Positions 8,139 through 18,442 of a stretch of 64,000 bases of DNA are shown one piece after another. Source of the DNA: Salininema proteolyticum. Lineage in GTDB: Bacteria > Actinomycetota > Actinomycetes > Mycobacteriales > Micromonosporaceae. The number at the start of each line of letters is the position of its first letter. Position 1 is the stretch's first letter. The position numbers and the translations under genes were made by a program. The DNA lies in assembly GCF_042685645.1 (NCBI RefSeq), contig NZ_JBHUNX010000001.1, forward strand, positions 3,224,001-3,288,000, written 5' to 3'. The notes under the pieces are model-generated. The model worked only from the letters and a program-made list of their open reading frames with translations. It made no database searches and was not told the DNA's origin.

Positions 8139-8261
8139 GTGCGCATGACCGCGAAACGAACCCTGTTCCTCATCGCCGCACTCGTCTTCCCGATCCTGTT
8201 CATCGTCGCCGTGATCTTCCTGCTGCCCGGCATCGTCATGTGGGCGGCCGGTCAGGACTAG
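8139..8261 (+). CDS. Small single-pass membrane protein
   Basis: A 40-residue ORF from GTG 8139, or 38 residues from ATG 8145. GGAGG at 8127-8131 favours GTG 8139 (7-nt spacing). The product is a basic N-terminal tail (Thr-Ala-Lys-Arg) and one hydrophobic helix rich in Leu, Ile, Val and Phe, followed by a short tail. It sits between the SDR gene and a terminator. No function is recognised; reality of the gene rests on the helix-like composition and the ribosome site. Confidence 0.5.
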   Translation: MRMTAKRTLFLIAALVFPILFIVAVIFLLPGIVMWAAGQD

Positions 8262-8272
8262 GGCGCGAGAAA

Positions 8273-8301
8273 GGCAGGGGCCCACGGAGGCGGCCCCTGC
8301 C
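8273..8301. terminator. Bidirectional hairpin terminator
   Basis: A perfect 10-bp stem GGCAGGGGCC/GGCCCCTGCC (8273-8282 with 8292-8301) with a 9-nt loop lies between the convergent SDR/small-protein transcript and the MFS gene, serving both directions. Confidence 0.75.
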
Positions 8302-8313
8302 CTCAACCGGAAA

Positions 8314-9585
8314 TCACTGTCTCGTCGCGGGGACCACCTCCTCCGCCGGTTCGGGCATCGTTCTCATACCCCACAGCGGGGTGGTCAGGAGGGGGACGAC
8401 GGCCAGGAGCGCTCCGATCGCGGCCGTCCAGACGACGGCCCTGGCTCCGTAGGCCTCCCCGACGAGCCCGCCGATCAGCGAGCCGGTCGGCATGCTGCCC
8501 CAGGCCAGGGTCCGCACCGAGGCGGTCATGCGGCCGAGAATGCGCGAGGGCGTCATGCGCTGGCGGTAGCTGAGCTGGTTGACGTTGTAGACGACCACGA
8601 AGAAGGTCATGAGGAACATGCCGGCGCCGACGATCGGGATCGCGGCGGGGGTTCCCGGCCGGGCGAAGCCGACCAGTCCGACGGCGGCCGAGGCGCCGAC
8701 CGTGCCCAGGTAGATCGACTTGCCGAAGCCGAAGAGGCGGGCGCAGCGGCGGCTCATGGCGCCGCCGAAGACGCCGCCCAGTCCCCCGACGATGCCCAGG
8801 TAGCCGACCGTGGTCACCGACAGTCCCAGGTCGCGGACGAGGTAGAGCGTCGAGATGGCGATGAAGGCGCTGTAGAAGAGGTTGGCCAGGCCGGTGCAGA
8901 CGGCGGTCCCCCGGATGACCCTCTCCTTCCAGATGAAGCCGAAGCCCTCCTTGACCTGTTCCCACATGCCTTTGCCGTCTCGGGGGACGGGGTTCTCGAC
9001 GGCCTTGATCCGGGCCACCCATCCGGCGGAGGCCGCGATGCCGGCCCCGCTGGCGACGAGGGCGACGGGGGCTCCCAGCCAACCGACGAGGTTGCCGCCG
9101 GCGCCCGGGGCGGCGAGCGTGATGCCGGAGCGCAGGGCCTCAAGCCGCCCGTTGGCGTCCATCAGCTGGTCCTTGCCCACGATGCCGGGAACGAAGCTGT
9201 TGTAGGCCACGTCGTAGAAGACGGTGCAGGCGCCCAGGAGGAGGGCCACCGCGTAGAGCTGCCAGATGGTCAGGGCGTCGAGGGCCCAGGCGGCGGGAAC
9301 GGACAGGAGGAGGGCGCCGCGGAGGAGATCGGCGCCGATCAGGATGGGGCGGCGGCGCATGCGGTCCACCCACACGCCGGTGGGAAGTCCGATGAGGAGG
9401 AAGGCGGCCTTCTCCAGGGCGACGAGGAGGCCCATTTCGAAGGCGGTCGCGTCCAGGGTGAGGAGCGCGACGAGGGGGAAGACGAAGACCATGAGCTCGA
9501 AGGCCAGAAAGCTCACGGCGCTGGAGAGGTAGAGGCGGCGGAAGTCGGGGTTGGCGAGGGCGCCGCGACGGGAGAAATCGACCAT
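8314..9585 (-). CDS. MFS transporter
   Basis: A 423-residue major facilitator of about 12 helices. The loop 2-3 signature is seen as GLPTGVWVDRMRRRP near residues 57-71, and a second cytoplasmic loop carries KAVENPVPRDGKG before the C-terminal six-helix half. It resembles the EntS/DHA3-like drug or siderophore exporters. The start is set at ATG 9585 (MVDFSRRGALANPDFR); a further TTG at 9621 is in frame but lies inside the operator array. No clear Shine-Dalgarno is seen. It is divergent from an ArsR-like regulator with three copies of one operator sequence in between, which implies repression by that regulator. Confidence 0.88.
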   Translation of the reverse strand: MVDFSRRGALANPDFRRLYLSSAVSFLAFELMVFVFPLVALLTLDATAFEMGLLVALEKAAFLLIGLPTGVWVDRMRRRPILIGADLLRGALLLSVPAAWALDALTIWQLYAVALLLGACTVFYDVAYNSFVPGIVGKDQLMDANGRLEALRSGITLAAPGAGGNLVGWLGAPVALVASGAGIAASAGWVARIKAVENPVPRDGKGMWEQVKEGFGFIWKERVIRGTAVCTGLANLFYSAFIAISTLYLVRDLGLSVTTVGYLGIVGGLGGVFGGAMSRRCARLFGFGKSIYLGTVGASAAVGLVGFARPGTPAAIPIVGAGMFLMTFFVVVYNVNQLSYRQRMTPSRILGRMTASVRTLAWGSMPTGSLIGGLVGEAYGARAVVWTAAIGALLAVVPLLTTPLWGMRTMPEPAEEVVPATRQ

Positions 9586-9599
9586 GTGATTGAGGCTAG

Positions 9600-9662
9600 C
9601 CAACCAGTTGGGAATAATCAATGACTTTCGGTCCCAATCAGTTGACTTTTTTCAATCGGTTG
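9600..9662. promoter_or_regulatory. Three-copy operator array (CAAYCRGTTG) between MFS and ArsR-like genes
   Basis: CAACCAGTTG (9601-9610), CAATCAGTTG (9635-9644) and CAATCGGTTG (9653-9662) are three copies of one near-palindromic decamer; the first is extended to CCAAC-CA-GTTGG (9600-9611). They fill the 90-bp gap between the divergent start codons, as expected for an autoregulated repressor of the exporter. Confidence 0.55.
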
Positions 9663-9675
9663 TTAACCTGGAAAG

Positions 9676-10221
9676 ATGAGCACAGACAGCACCGGCGGAA
9701 ACCCCGAGTCCAACCAGTCGCCACGGCGCCAGGCCACCAAGGAGCAGGCCAAGGCCGTCGCCTCCGAGGTCCGGCTGCGCATCCTGCGGCTGTGCCTGCG
9801 CAACCCCCTCACCAACAAGGAGATCGCCGCGCGCCTGGAGATGAACACCGGGACCGCGCTGCACCACGTCCGCAAGCTCGTCGACGTCGGCTTCCTCGTC
9901 CCCCAGGAGCCGCGCACCGGCAAACGCGGCGCGCGCGAGATCCCCTACCTGGCCACCGGCGTCACCTGGGAGCTGGACTACGGACCCGACACCTACCCCG
10001 AGACCTCGAAGGCCATGCGGGACGCCTTCGTCGCCGAGTCGGAGGCCTCCGGCGGCATGGCCAACTCCACGCGCTTCACCGTCCGCCTGAACGAGAAGCG
10101 GAGACGCGAGTTCTTCGACCGGGTCCAGGCCCTGTTCGAGGAGTACATCGCCGAGGAGGACACCGGGTCCGGCACGCGCGAGTACGGCGTCTACTTCGCG
10201 GCGCACGAGTCGGAGCGGTAG
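9676..10221 (+). CDS. ArsR/winged-helix family transcriptional regulator
   Basis: A 181-residue protein with an ArsR-type winged helix at residues 20-90: EVRLRILRLCLRNPLTNKEIAARL is the core helix-turn-helix, followed by HHVRKLVDVGFL and a wing. The C-terminal 90 residues are acidic and helical (LNEKRRREFFDRVQALFEEYI), typical of longer helix-turn-helix_20/ArsR-like regulators that control MFS exporters. No metal-binding Cys cluster is present, so the ligand is probably organic. The start is ATG 9676 with GGAAAG just upstream. It is divergent from the MFS gene and shares the triple operator. Confidence 0.85.
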   Translation: MSTDSTGGNPESNQSPRRQATKEQAKAVASEVRLRILRLCLRNPLTNKEIAARLEMNTGTALHHVRKLVDVGFLVPQEPRTGKRGAREIPYLATGVTWELDYGPDTYPETSKAMRDAFVAESEASGGMANSTRFTVRLNEKRRREFFDRVQALFEEYIAEEDTGSGTREYGVYFAAHESER

Positions 10222-10230
10222 CACTATCGA

Positions 10231-10259
10231 GATAATGATGCTAGTGTCATTAGCATCAT
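10231..10259 (+). promoter_or_regulatory. GntR operator overlapping the gntR start codon
   Basis: ATGATGCTA (10235-10243) and TAGCATCAT (10251-10259) form a perfect 9-bp inverted repeat with a 7-nt spacer; the second arm covers the first two bases of the GntR start codon. GATAAT (10231-10236) or TAGTGT (10242-10247) could be the -10; no ribosome site precedes the start. Confidence 0.6.
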
Positions 10260-10608
10260 GTTGATCTCCATCGACCCGACAGACGCCGCGCCGCTCCACG
10301 AACAGGTGGCGCGGGCGGTCCGACGCGCCGTCCAGGACGGCGACCTCACCCCGGGCGACCGGCTGCCCCCCGCCAAGGAACTGGCCGCCCAACTGGACAT
10401 CAACCCCAACACGGTGCTGCGGGCCCTGCGAGGCCTGCGGGACGAGGGCCTCCTCGAATTCCGGAGAGGCCGAGGCGTGCACGTCACGGGGACGGCGCGG
10501 CCCCAGAGCACCCTCGACGACCTCATCGACAGACTCCTGTCCGAAGGGCGCCGGCTCGGCTACAGCGCGGCCGACCTCGCCCGGCTCATCGAAAGGCGCC
10601 CATCGTGA
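10258..10608 (+). CDS. GntR family regulator, YtrA subfamily
   Basis: A 116-residue protein, short as in the YtrA subfamily: the N-terminal winged helix-turn-helix (PLHEQVARAVRRAVQDGDL, LPPAKELAAQLDINPNTVLRAL, FRRGRGVHVTG) takes up most of the chain, with only a short helical tail. The start is ATG 10258; the message is probably leaderless since the start sits within the operator dyad and no Shine-Dalgarno is visible. The stop overlaps the next gene by 4 nt (GTGA). YtrA-type repressors are usually first in an operon with the transporter or membrane protein they control, as here. Confidence 0.88.
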   Translation: MLISIDPTDAAPLHEQVARAVRRAVQDGDLTPGDRLPPAKELAAQLDINPNTVLRALRGLRDEGLLEFRRGRGVHVTGTARPQSTLDDLIDRLLSEGRRLGYSAADLARLIERRPS

Positions 10609-11597
10609 ACTCCACGGGCACTCTCACCACCCGGCCGGCCGTACTCCGCTTCCTGGCCGCCGCCACCGCCGCCTCCCTCGTCCTCCTGTGGGGCGCGTAC
10701 TTCTACCTCGCCCCCTACCCCGCCGAGATCGCCGTCCACTGGTCCGGCACGACCCCCGACTCCTCGGCGGCGCCCGCCGCCTTCTTCCTCGGGGTCACCG
10801 CCGCCGTCGCCGCCGGGAACCTCCTCCTGGCGTTCGGCTTGAAGGGCATGGCGAACGACCTGTCCCGCCGCTCGACCCGGTCCGCACTCGCCTCCTTCGC
10901 CGGGGTATGGAACGGGATCATGGCCGGGGCCGCGATCGGCACGGCGCACGCCAACCAGGGCGCCGCCTCGTGGCAGGACGCGGGTTCGCCGGCCCTGCCG
11001 ATGATGTGGCTCGGCGCCTTCGCCATAGCGTTCGGAGCACTCGGATTCCTCATCGGACGGCGCGGACCGGACCAGGCACCGGAGGCGAACACCCCGGCCG
11101 AGCCCCTGGACGTGCCTCCCGGCACCCGGCTGGCTTGGACCGGCAGCCTCAGCAATCCCGCCCTGCGCTGGCTCCTGGCCGCCGCGGCCGCCGTGACTGC
11201 GCTGTCCGGCCTCCTCGTCGCCGACCGCACCGTGTCGACCTGGATCTCCCTGGCCGTCGCCGTCATCGGCTGCCTGGCGGCGGCGCTACTCCTGTCGCTG
11301 ACCGTCAGCGTCGGGCGCGACGGCGTCCGCGTCTCCTTCGGCCCCTTCGCATGGCCCTCCGTGCGGACCCCGCTCTCCGAGATCGAAGAGGCCTCCGTGC
11401 AGACGCGCACCGGTTCAGAGGTGGGCGGGTGGGGCTGGCGCTCCTACCCCGGCGGACTCGCGGTCATGTTCCGCAACGGGGAATGCCTCGTACTGCGGCG
11501 CAAGAGAAAGCCACAGCTGACCATCTCGGTCGACGACGCCGGGCGCGCCGCCGCGGTCGTCAACACGCTTCTCCGGGACGTCGCACCCCGGAGCTAG
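10605..11597 (+). CDS. DUF1648-containing membrane protein
   Basis: A 330-residue polytopic membrane protein. The N terminus has a helix (residues about 10-32) followed by the DUF1648 signature (YPAEIAVHWSGTTPDS), then further helices near residues 55-78, 90-160 and 185-235, and a soluble C-terminal domain rich in beta segments ending in an Arg/Lys-rich tail. GTG 10605 overlaps the GntR stop, so translation is coupled. DUF1648 proteins are commonly paired with YtrA-type GntR repressors; the B. subtilis SdpI immunity/signal protein carries the same domain, but no substrate or partner peptide is seen here. Confidence 0.8.
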   Translation: MNSTGTLTTRPAVLRFLAAATAASLVLLWGAYFYLAPYPAEIAVHWSGTTPDSSAAPAAFFLGVTAAVAAGNLLLAFGLKGMANDLSRRSTRSALASFAGVWNGIMAGAAIGTAHANQGAASWQDAGSPALPMMWLGAFAIAFGALGFLIGRRGPDQAPEANTPAEPLDVPPGTRLAWTGSLSNPALRWLLAAAAAVTALSGLLVADRTVSTWISLAVAVIGCLAAALLLSLTVSVGRDGVRVSFGPFAWPSVRTPLSEIEEASVQTRTGSEVGGWGWRSYPGGLAVMFRNGECLVLRRKRKPQLTISVDDAGRAAAVVNTLLRDVAPRS

Positions 11598-11606
11598 GAT
11601 CGAAGC

Positions 11607-12107
11607 ATGTCCATCACCATCCGACCGATACGATCTCACGAGTACCACCCCCTCGGCGAGGTCACCGTAGCCGCCTACGAGAGCGCCGGATACCTCGCCG
11701 AAGGGGACGGCTACGCCGACTACCTCCGCGACGTGGCCTCCCGGGCCGCGACGGGACCGGTCCTCGTCGCCGTCGAGAACGACAGGGTCCTCGGCGGCAT
11801 CGCCCTCACCCCTCCGGGATCGGCCGAGTCCGAGATCGCCGGACCGGCCGAAGCGGAGATCCGGGCCCTCGCCGTCGATCCCGAGGCCGGCGGGAGAGGC
11901 GTGGGGACCCGTCTCGCCCGAGCCGTCGTGGACCTCGCCTTCGCTGAGCTCGGCGCGCAGGGCATCGCACTGTCCTCCCTGGACGCTATGCGCACCGCCC
12001 ACCGGATCTACACCAAGCTCGGCTTCGACAGGGTCCCCGAGCGGGACTGGACCCCCGTCCCCGGGATCCGGCTGATCGCCTTCGCCCTGGACCGGCCGAC
12101 GGCCTAG
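11607..12107 (+). CDS. GNAT family N-acetyltransferase
   Basis: A 166-residue acetyltransferase. The acetyl-CoA loop is GGRGVGTRLARAVV near residues 94-107 after strand IRALAVDPEA, and the closing HRIYTKLGFDRVPERDW motif is clear. The start is ATG 11607, 9 nt after the stop of the DUF1648 gene, with TAGGATCG as ribosome site, so it is the third gene of the GntR operon. The stop codon lies inside a long palindromic terminator shared with the convergent gene. The substrate is unknown. Confidence 0.87.
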   Translation: MSITIRPIRSHEYHPLGEVTVAAYESAGYLAEGDGYADYLRDVASRAATGPVLVAVENDRVLGGIALTPPGSAESEIAGPAEAEIRALAVDPEAGGRGVGTRLARAVVDLAFAELGAQGIALSSLDAMRTAHRIYTKLGFDRVPERDWTPVPGIRLIAFALDRPTA

Positions 12108-12167
12108 ATGACCGTTTCCCATCGCCGCCGACCCGCCGCGCGGCACCGATGGGAAATGCTCATCTAG
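12104..12167. terminator. Two-tier palindromic bidirectional terminator containing both stop codons
   Basis: Outer arms CTAGATGA (12104-12111) and TCATCTAG (12160-12167) enclose inner arms TTTCCCATCG (12115-12124) and CGATGGGAAA (12147-12156). The TAG stops of both convergent genes (12105-12107 plus, 12164-12166 minus) lie within the outer arms. Confidence 0.7.
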
Positions 12168-12520
12168 AACGCCCCGGCGTTCCAGCCGACCAGCAGCCCC
12201 AGGACGAGCGCCACGGCCCCGAAGACCATCCCGGCCCACGTGCGGATCCCCTTCCCGTCCGAGAACGCGAAGGTCCCGAACGCGGCCAGGAGGGCCGGCT
12301 GGAACAGTCCGTACCAGAGCACCGAGCTCAGGCTCTCCACAGTCTGGGGATGGAAGACCGCGCCGGCGATCAGACCGAACATGGCGGCCCAGAAGAAGCT
12401 CGCCTCCAGGTCCTCGAAGATCGCGCTGGAGGTGAAACGCTTCCAGCCGCGCCTGACGATGGCCGTCGCAAGCATCGCCACGGCGCCGAACGGGATCGCC
12501 ACCTGCAAGATCTCGCCCAT
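12164..12520 (-). CDS. Small membrane protein of unknown function
   Basis: A 118-residue hydrophobic protein with about four membrane segments (near residues 5-22, 40-58, 66-85 and 95-115), with short charged loops such as RRGWKR and SDGKGIRTW. The start is ATG 12520 with AGAGGA 4 nt upstream. I recognise no family. It is convergent with the GNAT gene and divergent from the DUF2254 gene. Confidence 0.65.
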   Translation of the reverse strand: MGEILQVAIPFGAVAMLATAIVRRGWKRFTSSAIFEDLEASFFWAAMFGLIAGAVFHPQTVESLSSVLWYGLFQPALLAAFGTFAFSDGKGIRTWAGMVFGAVALVLGLLVGWNAGAF

Positions 12521-12693
12521 GGGTCCTCTTTTCGGTCGGGGGACGGCGGGCCGGCCCCGCCACCATGCACACCCAGTATGCCGAAGGCTCGCGTTCTCCC
12601 GACAGACCCCCGGTTCCGGGGTTCACCGGAGCACAACGGACGACTCCGGACGAAACCGCCCCACACCGCCCGGACTTCCCCGACAATGGCCGG

Positions 12694-14013
12694 GTGAAGG
12701 TCATACCCGCCTACCGGCATCGCCGGCTCTCGACCATGCGCGAACACCTGCGCAACTCCTTCGTCGTGCTGCCCGGACTGGCCATCGTCGCGTCCGCGGC
12801 GCTCGCCGTGGCCGCCTGGTGGGCCGACGACCTGCTCAGCCGGCTGTTCCGGGAGGCCAGCCTCGAACCGCTCCTCACCGACCTCGCCGTCCTCACCAGG
12901 CCGGCCTCCGCGATGGTCAACACCGTCTCCTCCGCCATGCTCACCTTCGTCGGCGTGGTCTTCTCCATATCCCTCGTCGCCCTGCAGATGGCCGCGAACT
13001 CCTTCTCCCAGCGGGTCCTGCTGCTCTACGTGCGCTCCCGCATCACCAAGGCGACCCTCTCGATCTTCCTCGGGACCTTCGTCTACTCCATGCTGATCTC
13101 CCTCGAGTTCGCCGACTACCAGGAGGGGTCGGAACTGACCACGGTCCCCTTCTTCGGCTCGCTGACGGCCATCCTGCTCGTCTTCGCCAGCCTCTTCCTC
13201 TTCATCATCTACGTCGACTCGACCATCAGCCTGCTGCGCCTCTCCGAGGTCGTAGACGTGATCTCCCGCGACACCCTGAAGACCATGCGCTACCTGAGCC
13301 GAACCTCCCGCGGGGGCGAACTGGCCCCCGGCCTGCCCGAGCCGGAGCACGAGCCGCTGGTGCTCACCCACGACGGAAAGTCCGGCGCGCTCCAGGACGT
13401 CGACATCGTCCGCCTCGTCCGCTACGCGCGGCGGCACGGAGTGCTCATAAGGCTGATCCCCCGGCCCGGCGACTTCATCACGACCGGCACGCCGATCGCC
13501 CGCGTCACCGGCGGTGACTTCCGCCCGCACCTGCTCGCCAAGTGCCTGTCCGTGGGCGCCGACAGGTCCCTGTACCAGGACGTCGCCTTCGGCCTGCGCC
13601 AGCTGGCCGATATCGCCTGTAAGGCCCTCTCCCCCGGCGTCAACGACCCGACCACTGCCGTCCAGGTCATCGACCGCCTCCAGGAGCTCCTCGGGCACCT
13701 GTGCCACGCGCCCTTCGAGCAGACCGCCTTCTCCGACAAGAAGGGCGAGATCCGCCTGCTGACCCGGCACTCCACCTGGACGTCCCTGGTCGACCTCGCC
13801 TTCACCGAGATCCGCTCCTACGGCGCGGACTCTCCGCAGGTGACCCGCCGCCTCTCCGCGGCCCTCACCGACCTCGCCGGCATCGTCCCCGACGACCGCC
13901 GGGACCCCCTCCACCGGCACCTCGACCAGTTGCGGGCCGACGTCGCCGCCGCCGTCCCCAACCCCGCGGACGCCCGGTTCGCCCTCGAACCCGACCGACA
14001 GGGCATCGGCTGA
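12694..14013 (+). CDS. DUF2254 family membrane protein
   Basis: A 439-residue protein: four N-terminal membrane helices (about residues 25-50, 70-100, 115-145, 155-185) with the DUF2254 hallmark SLVALQMAANSFSQRVL, followed by a large soluble domain with PRPGDFITTGTPIARV and QLADIACKALSPGVNDPTTAVQVIDRL. The start is set at GTG 12694 because GACAAT at 12682-12687 lies 6 nt upstream, the usual spacing of a leaderless actinobacterial message; ATG 12736 is an alternative without a ribosome site. The role is unknown in this family. It ends in a long hairpin shared with the convergent tuf gene. Confidence 0.8.
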   Translation: MKVIPAYRHRRLSTMREHLRNSFVVLPGLAIVASAALAVAAWWADDLLSRLFREASLEPLLTDLAVLTRPASAMVNTVSSAMLTFVGVVFSISLVALQMAANSFSQRVLLLYVRSRITKATLSIFLGTFVYSMLISLEFADYQEGSELTTVPFFGSLTAILLVFASLFLFIIYVDSTISLLRLSEVVDVISRDTLKTMRYLSRTSRGGELAPGLPEPEHEPLVLTHDGKSGALQDVDIVRLVRYARRHGVLIRLIPRPGDFITTGTPIARVTGGDFRPHLLAKCLSVGADRSLYQDVAFGLRQLADIACKALSPGVNDPTTAVQVIDRLQELLGHLCHAPFEQTAFSDKKGEIRLLTRHSTWTSLVDLAFTEIRSYGADSPQVTRRLSAALTDLAGIVPDDRRDPLHRHLDQLRADVAAAVPNPADARFALEPDRQGIG

Positions 14014-14015
14014 AG

Positions 14016-14063
14016 ACGCGGAAAGGCCCGCCGGAACCGGAGTTCCAGCGGGCCTTTCCGCGT
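14016..14063. terminator. Strong bidirectional terminator between DUF2254 gene and tuf
   Basis: A perfect 16-bp stem (14016-14031 with 14048-14063), with further GGAAC/GTTCC pairing possible in the loop, separates the convergent genes and closes the str operon on the minus strand. Confidence 0.85.
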
Positions 14064-14093
14064 TCTAGGACTCACGCCCTCAGATCATCGCGA

Positions 14094-15287
14094 TTACTTG
14101 ATGACCTTGGTGACGCGGCCCGAGCCGACGGTGCGGCCACCCTCGCGGATCGCGAAGAGCAGGCCCTCGTCCATGGCGACGGGCTGGATCAGCTCGACCT
14201 TCATGGAGGTGTTGTCGCCGGGCATGACCATTTCCTTGCCCTCGGGCAGGGTCACAACACCGGTCACGTCAGTCGTACGGAAGTAGAACTGCGGACGGTA
14301 GTTGTTGAAGAACGGGGTGTGGCGGCCACCCTCGTCCTTGTTGAGGATGTACACCTCGCCCTCGAACTCGGTGTGCGGGGTGGTGGTGCCCGGACGGACG
14401 ACGACCTGGCCGCGCTCCACCTCCTCGCGCTTGGTGCCGCGGAGCAGCAGTCCGACGTTCTCTCCGGCGCGGGCGTCGTCCAGGGTCTTGCGGAACATCT
14501 CGATCGCGGTGACCTTGGTGTTGATCGGCTTCTCGGTGATGCCGGTGATCTCGACGTCCTCGTTCGGCTTCAGAACGCCGCGCTCCACACGACCGGTGAC
14601 GACGGTTCCACGACCAGTGATCGTGAAGACGTCCTCGACGGGCATGAGGAATTCCTTGTCGATCTCACGCTCCGGCTCCGGGATGGACTCGTCGACGGCG
14701 GACATGAGCTCGGCAACGGCGTTGCCCCACTTCTCGTCGCCCTCGAGGGCCTTCAGAGCGGAAACCTGGATGACCGGGGCGTCGTCGCCCGGGAACTCCT
14801 GCTCGCTCAGCAGCTCGCGGACCTCCATCTCGACCAGCTCGAGGATCTCCTCATCGTCGACCATGTCGGCCTTGTTCAGGGCCACGACGATGTAGGGGAC
14901 GCCCACCTGGCGGGCCAGCAGCACGTGCTCGCGGGTCTGCGGCATCGGGCCGTCGGCGGCGGACACGACCAGGATGGCGCCGTCCATCTGAGCGGCACCG
15001 GTGATCATGTTCTTGATGTAGTCGGCGTGACCGGGGCAGTCGACGTGAGCGTAGTGACGGCCCTCGGTCTGGTACTCGACGTGCGAGATGGAGATCGTGA
15101 TACCGCGCTGCTTCTCCTCAGGCGCGTTGTCGATCTCGTCGAACGGCGTGTAGGGGTTCAGGTCCGGGTGCTTGTCGTGCAGGACCTTGGTGATGGCGGC
15201 CGTCAGCGTGGTCTTGCCGTGGTCGACGTGACCGAGCGTGCCGATGTTGATGTGCGGCTTGTTCCGCTCGAACTTTTCCTTAGCCAC
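14094..15287 (-). CDS. tuf: Elongation factor Tu
   Basis: A 397-residue EF-Tu of normal length, which delivers aminoacyl-tRNA to the ribosome. All GTPase motifs are intact: G1 GHVDHGKT (residues 19-26), switch I ending RGITI, G3 DCPGHADY, G4 NKAD and G5 SALKALEG; the domain 2/3 features RGTVVTGR and the terminal GSGRVTKVIK are typical. The start is ATG 15287 with AGGAGG upstream. It is the last gene of rpsL-rpsG-fusA-tuf, separated from fusA by 179 bp, which leaves room for its own promoter. Unlike in many actinobacteria, no rpsJ (S10) operon follows: the gene is closed by a terminator and faces an unrelated membrane-protein gene. Confidence 0.98.
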   Translation of the reverse strand: MAKEKFERNKPHINIGTLGHVDHGKTTLTAAITKVLHDKHPDLNPYTPFDEIDNAPEEKQRGITISISHVEYQTEGRHYAHVDCPGHADYIKNMITGAAQMDGAILVVSAADGPMPQTREHVLLARQVGVPYIVVALNKADMVDDEEILELVEMEVRELLSEQEFPGDDAPVIQVSALKALEGDEKWGNAVAELMSAVDESIPEPEREIDKEFLMPVEDVFTITGRGTVVTGRVERGVLKPNEDVEITGITEKPINTKVTAIEMFRKTLDDARAGENVGLLLRGTKREEVERGQVVVRPGTTTPHTEFEGEVYILNKDEGGRHTPFFNNYRPQFYFRTTDVTGVVTLPEGKEMVMPGDNTSMKVELIQPVAMDEGLLFAIREGGRTVGSGRVTKVIK

Positions 15288-15466
15288 TTGTCCTCCTGTG
15301 GACTAGTTAAATCTGGTTTGACTTACTTTGCCCGTCGCTGTCGGGCCGCAACTCCGTTGCGGGAGTGCGGACCTGGAATCGCAACGGTTCAGACGCGGCG
15401 CCGGACGGACGAGCCCGCCCCACGCCTGTCAGATTACGCGATGACGTGGGCCGCCACCGCGCAATC

Positions 15467-17575
<2,109 letters not shown>

Positions 17576-17593
17576 TGTTCTCTCCTGGTCTCA

Positions 17594-18064
17594 CTACCAG
17601 CGGTAGTGGGCGAAGGCTTTGTTGGAGTCGGCCATCTTGTGGGTGTCCTCGCGCTTCTTGACAGCGGCGCCGAGGCCGTTGGAGGCGTCGAGGATCTCGT
17701 TGGTGAGGCGCTCCACCATGGTCTTCTCACGGCGGTCGCGGGAGAAGCCGACCAGCCAGCGCAGTCCGAGCGTGGTCGCGCGCTGCGGGCGGACCTCGAC
17801 CGGGACCTGGTAGGTGGCGCCGCCGACGCGGCGGGAGCGGACCTCGAGCGTGGGCTTGACGTTGTCGAGCGCCTTCTTGAGGGTCGACACCGGGTCGGCG
17901 TCGGTCTTGGTGCGGGTGGCCTCGAGAGCCTCGTAGACGATGCTCTCGGCGAGACGGCGCTTGCCGTCCTTGAGGACCTTGTTGATCAGCTGGGTGACGA
18001 GCACCGAGTTGTACACCGGGTCGGCCGCCAGGACGCGACGCGGAGCGGGACCTTTGCGTGGCAT
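17594..18064 (-). CDS. rpsG: 30S ribosomal protein S7
   Basis: A 156-residue S7, a primary 16S rRNA 3'-domain binder that nucleates head assembly. Typical segments are MPRKGPAPRR at the N terminus, the VYNSVLVTQLINKVLKDGKR helix, GGATYQVPVEV in the beta-hairpin and AFAHYRW at the C terminus. It begins 3 nt after the rpsL stop and precedes fusA by 18 nt. In other bacteria S7 is the autoregulator of the str operon; no regulatory structure was verified here. Confidence 0.97.
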   Translation of the reverse strand: MPRKGPAPRRVLAADPVYNSVLVTQLINKVLKDGKRRLAESIVYEALEATRTKTDADPVSTLKKALDNVKPTLEVRSRRVGGATYQVPVEVRPQRATTLGLRWLVGFSRDRREKTMVERLTNEILDASNGLGAAVKKREDTHKMADSNKAFAHYRW

Positions 18065-18067
18065 AGG

Positions 18068-18442
18068 TTACTTCTTCTCCTTCTTCGCACCGTAACGGCT
18101 ACGGGCCTGCTTGCGGTCGCGGACACCCTGGGTGTCCAGCGCGCCGCGGATGATCTTGTAGCGAACACCCGGCAGGTCGCGGACACGGCCGCCGCGAACC
18201 AGGACGATGGAGTGCTCCTGCAGGTTGTGGCCGACGCCGGGAATGTAGGCGGTGACCTCGGTGCCGTTCATGAGGCGAACACGGGCGACCTTGCGCATGG
18301 CCGAGTTCGGCTTCTTCGGAGTGGTGGTGTACACACGGGTGCACACGCCGCGCGCCTGGGGGCTGCCCTTCAGCGCGGGTGTCTTGTTCTTGCTGGCCTT
18401 GGTCTGACGACCTTTGCGAACCAGCTGTTGAATTGTCGGCAT
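18068..18442 (-). CDS. rpsL: 30S ribosomal protein S12
   Basis: A 124-residue S12 of the decoding centre. The N terminus is MPTIQQLVRKGR, and the decoding loop reads TTTPKKPNSAMRKVARV, so the Lys equivalent to the streptomycin-sensitivity residue is present; the second loop PGVGHNLQEHS is also wild type. The start is ATG 18442 with GAAAGGGA upstream. It is the first gene of the str operon and is preceded by a long non-coding region (18443-19042) that must hold its promoter. Confidence 0.98.
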   Translation of the reverse strand: MPTIQQLVRKGRQTKASKNKTPALKGSPQARGVCTRVYTTTPKKPNSAMRKVARVRLMNGTEVTAYIPGVGHNLQEHSIVLVRGGRVRDLPGVRYKIIRGALDTQGVRDRKQARSRYGAKKEKK

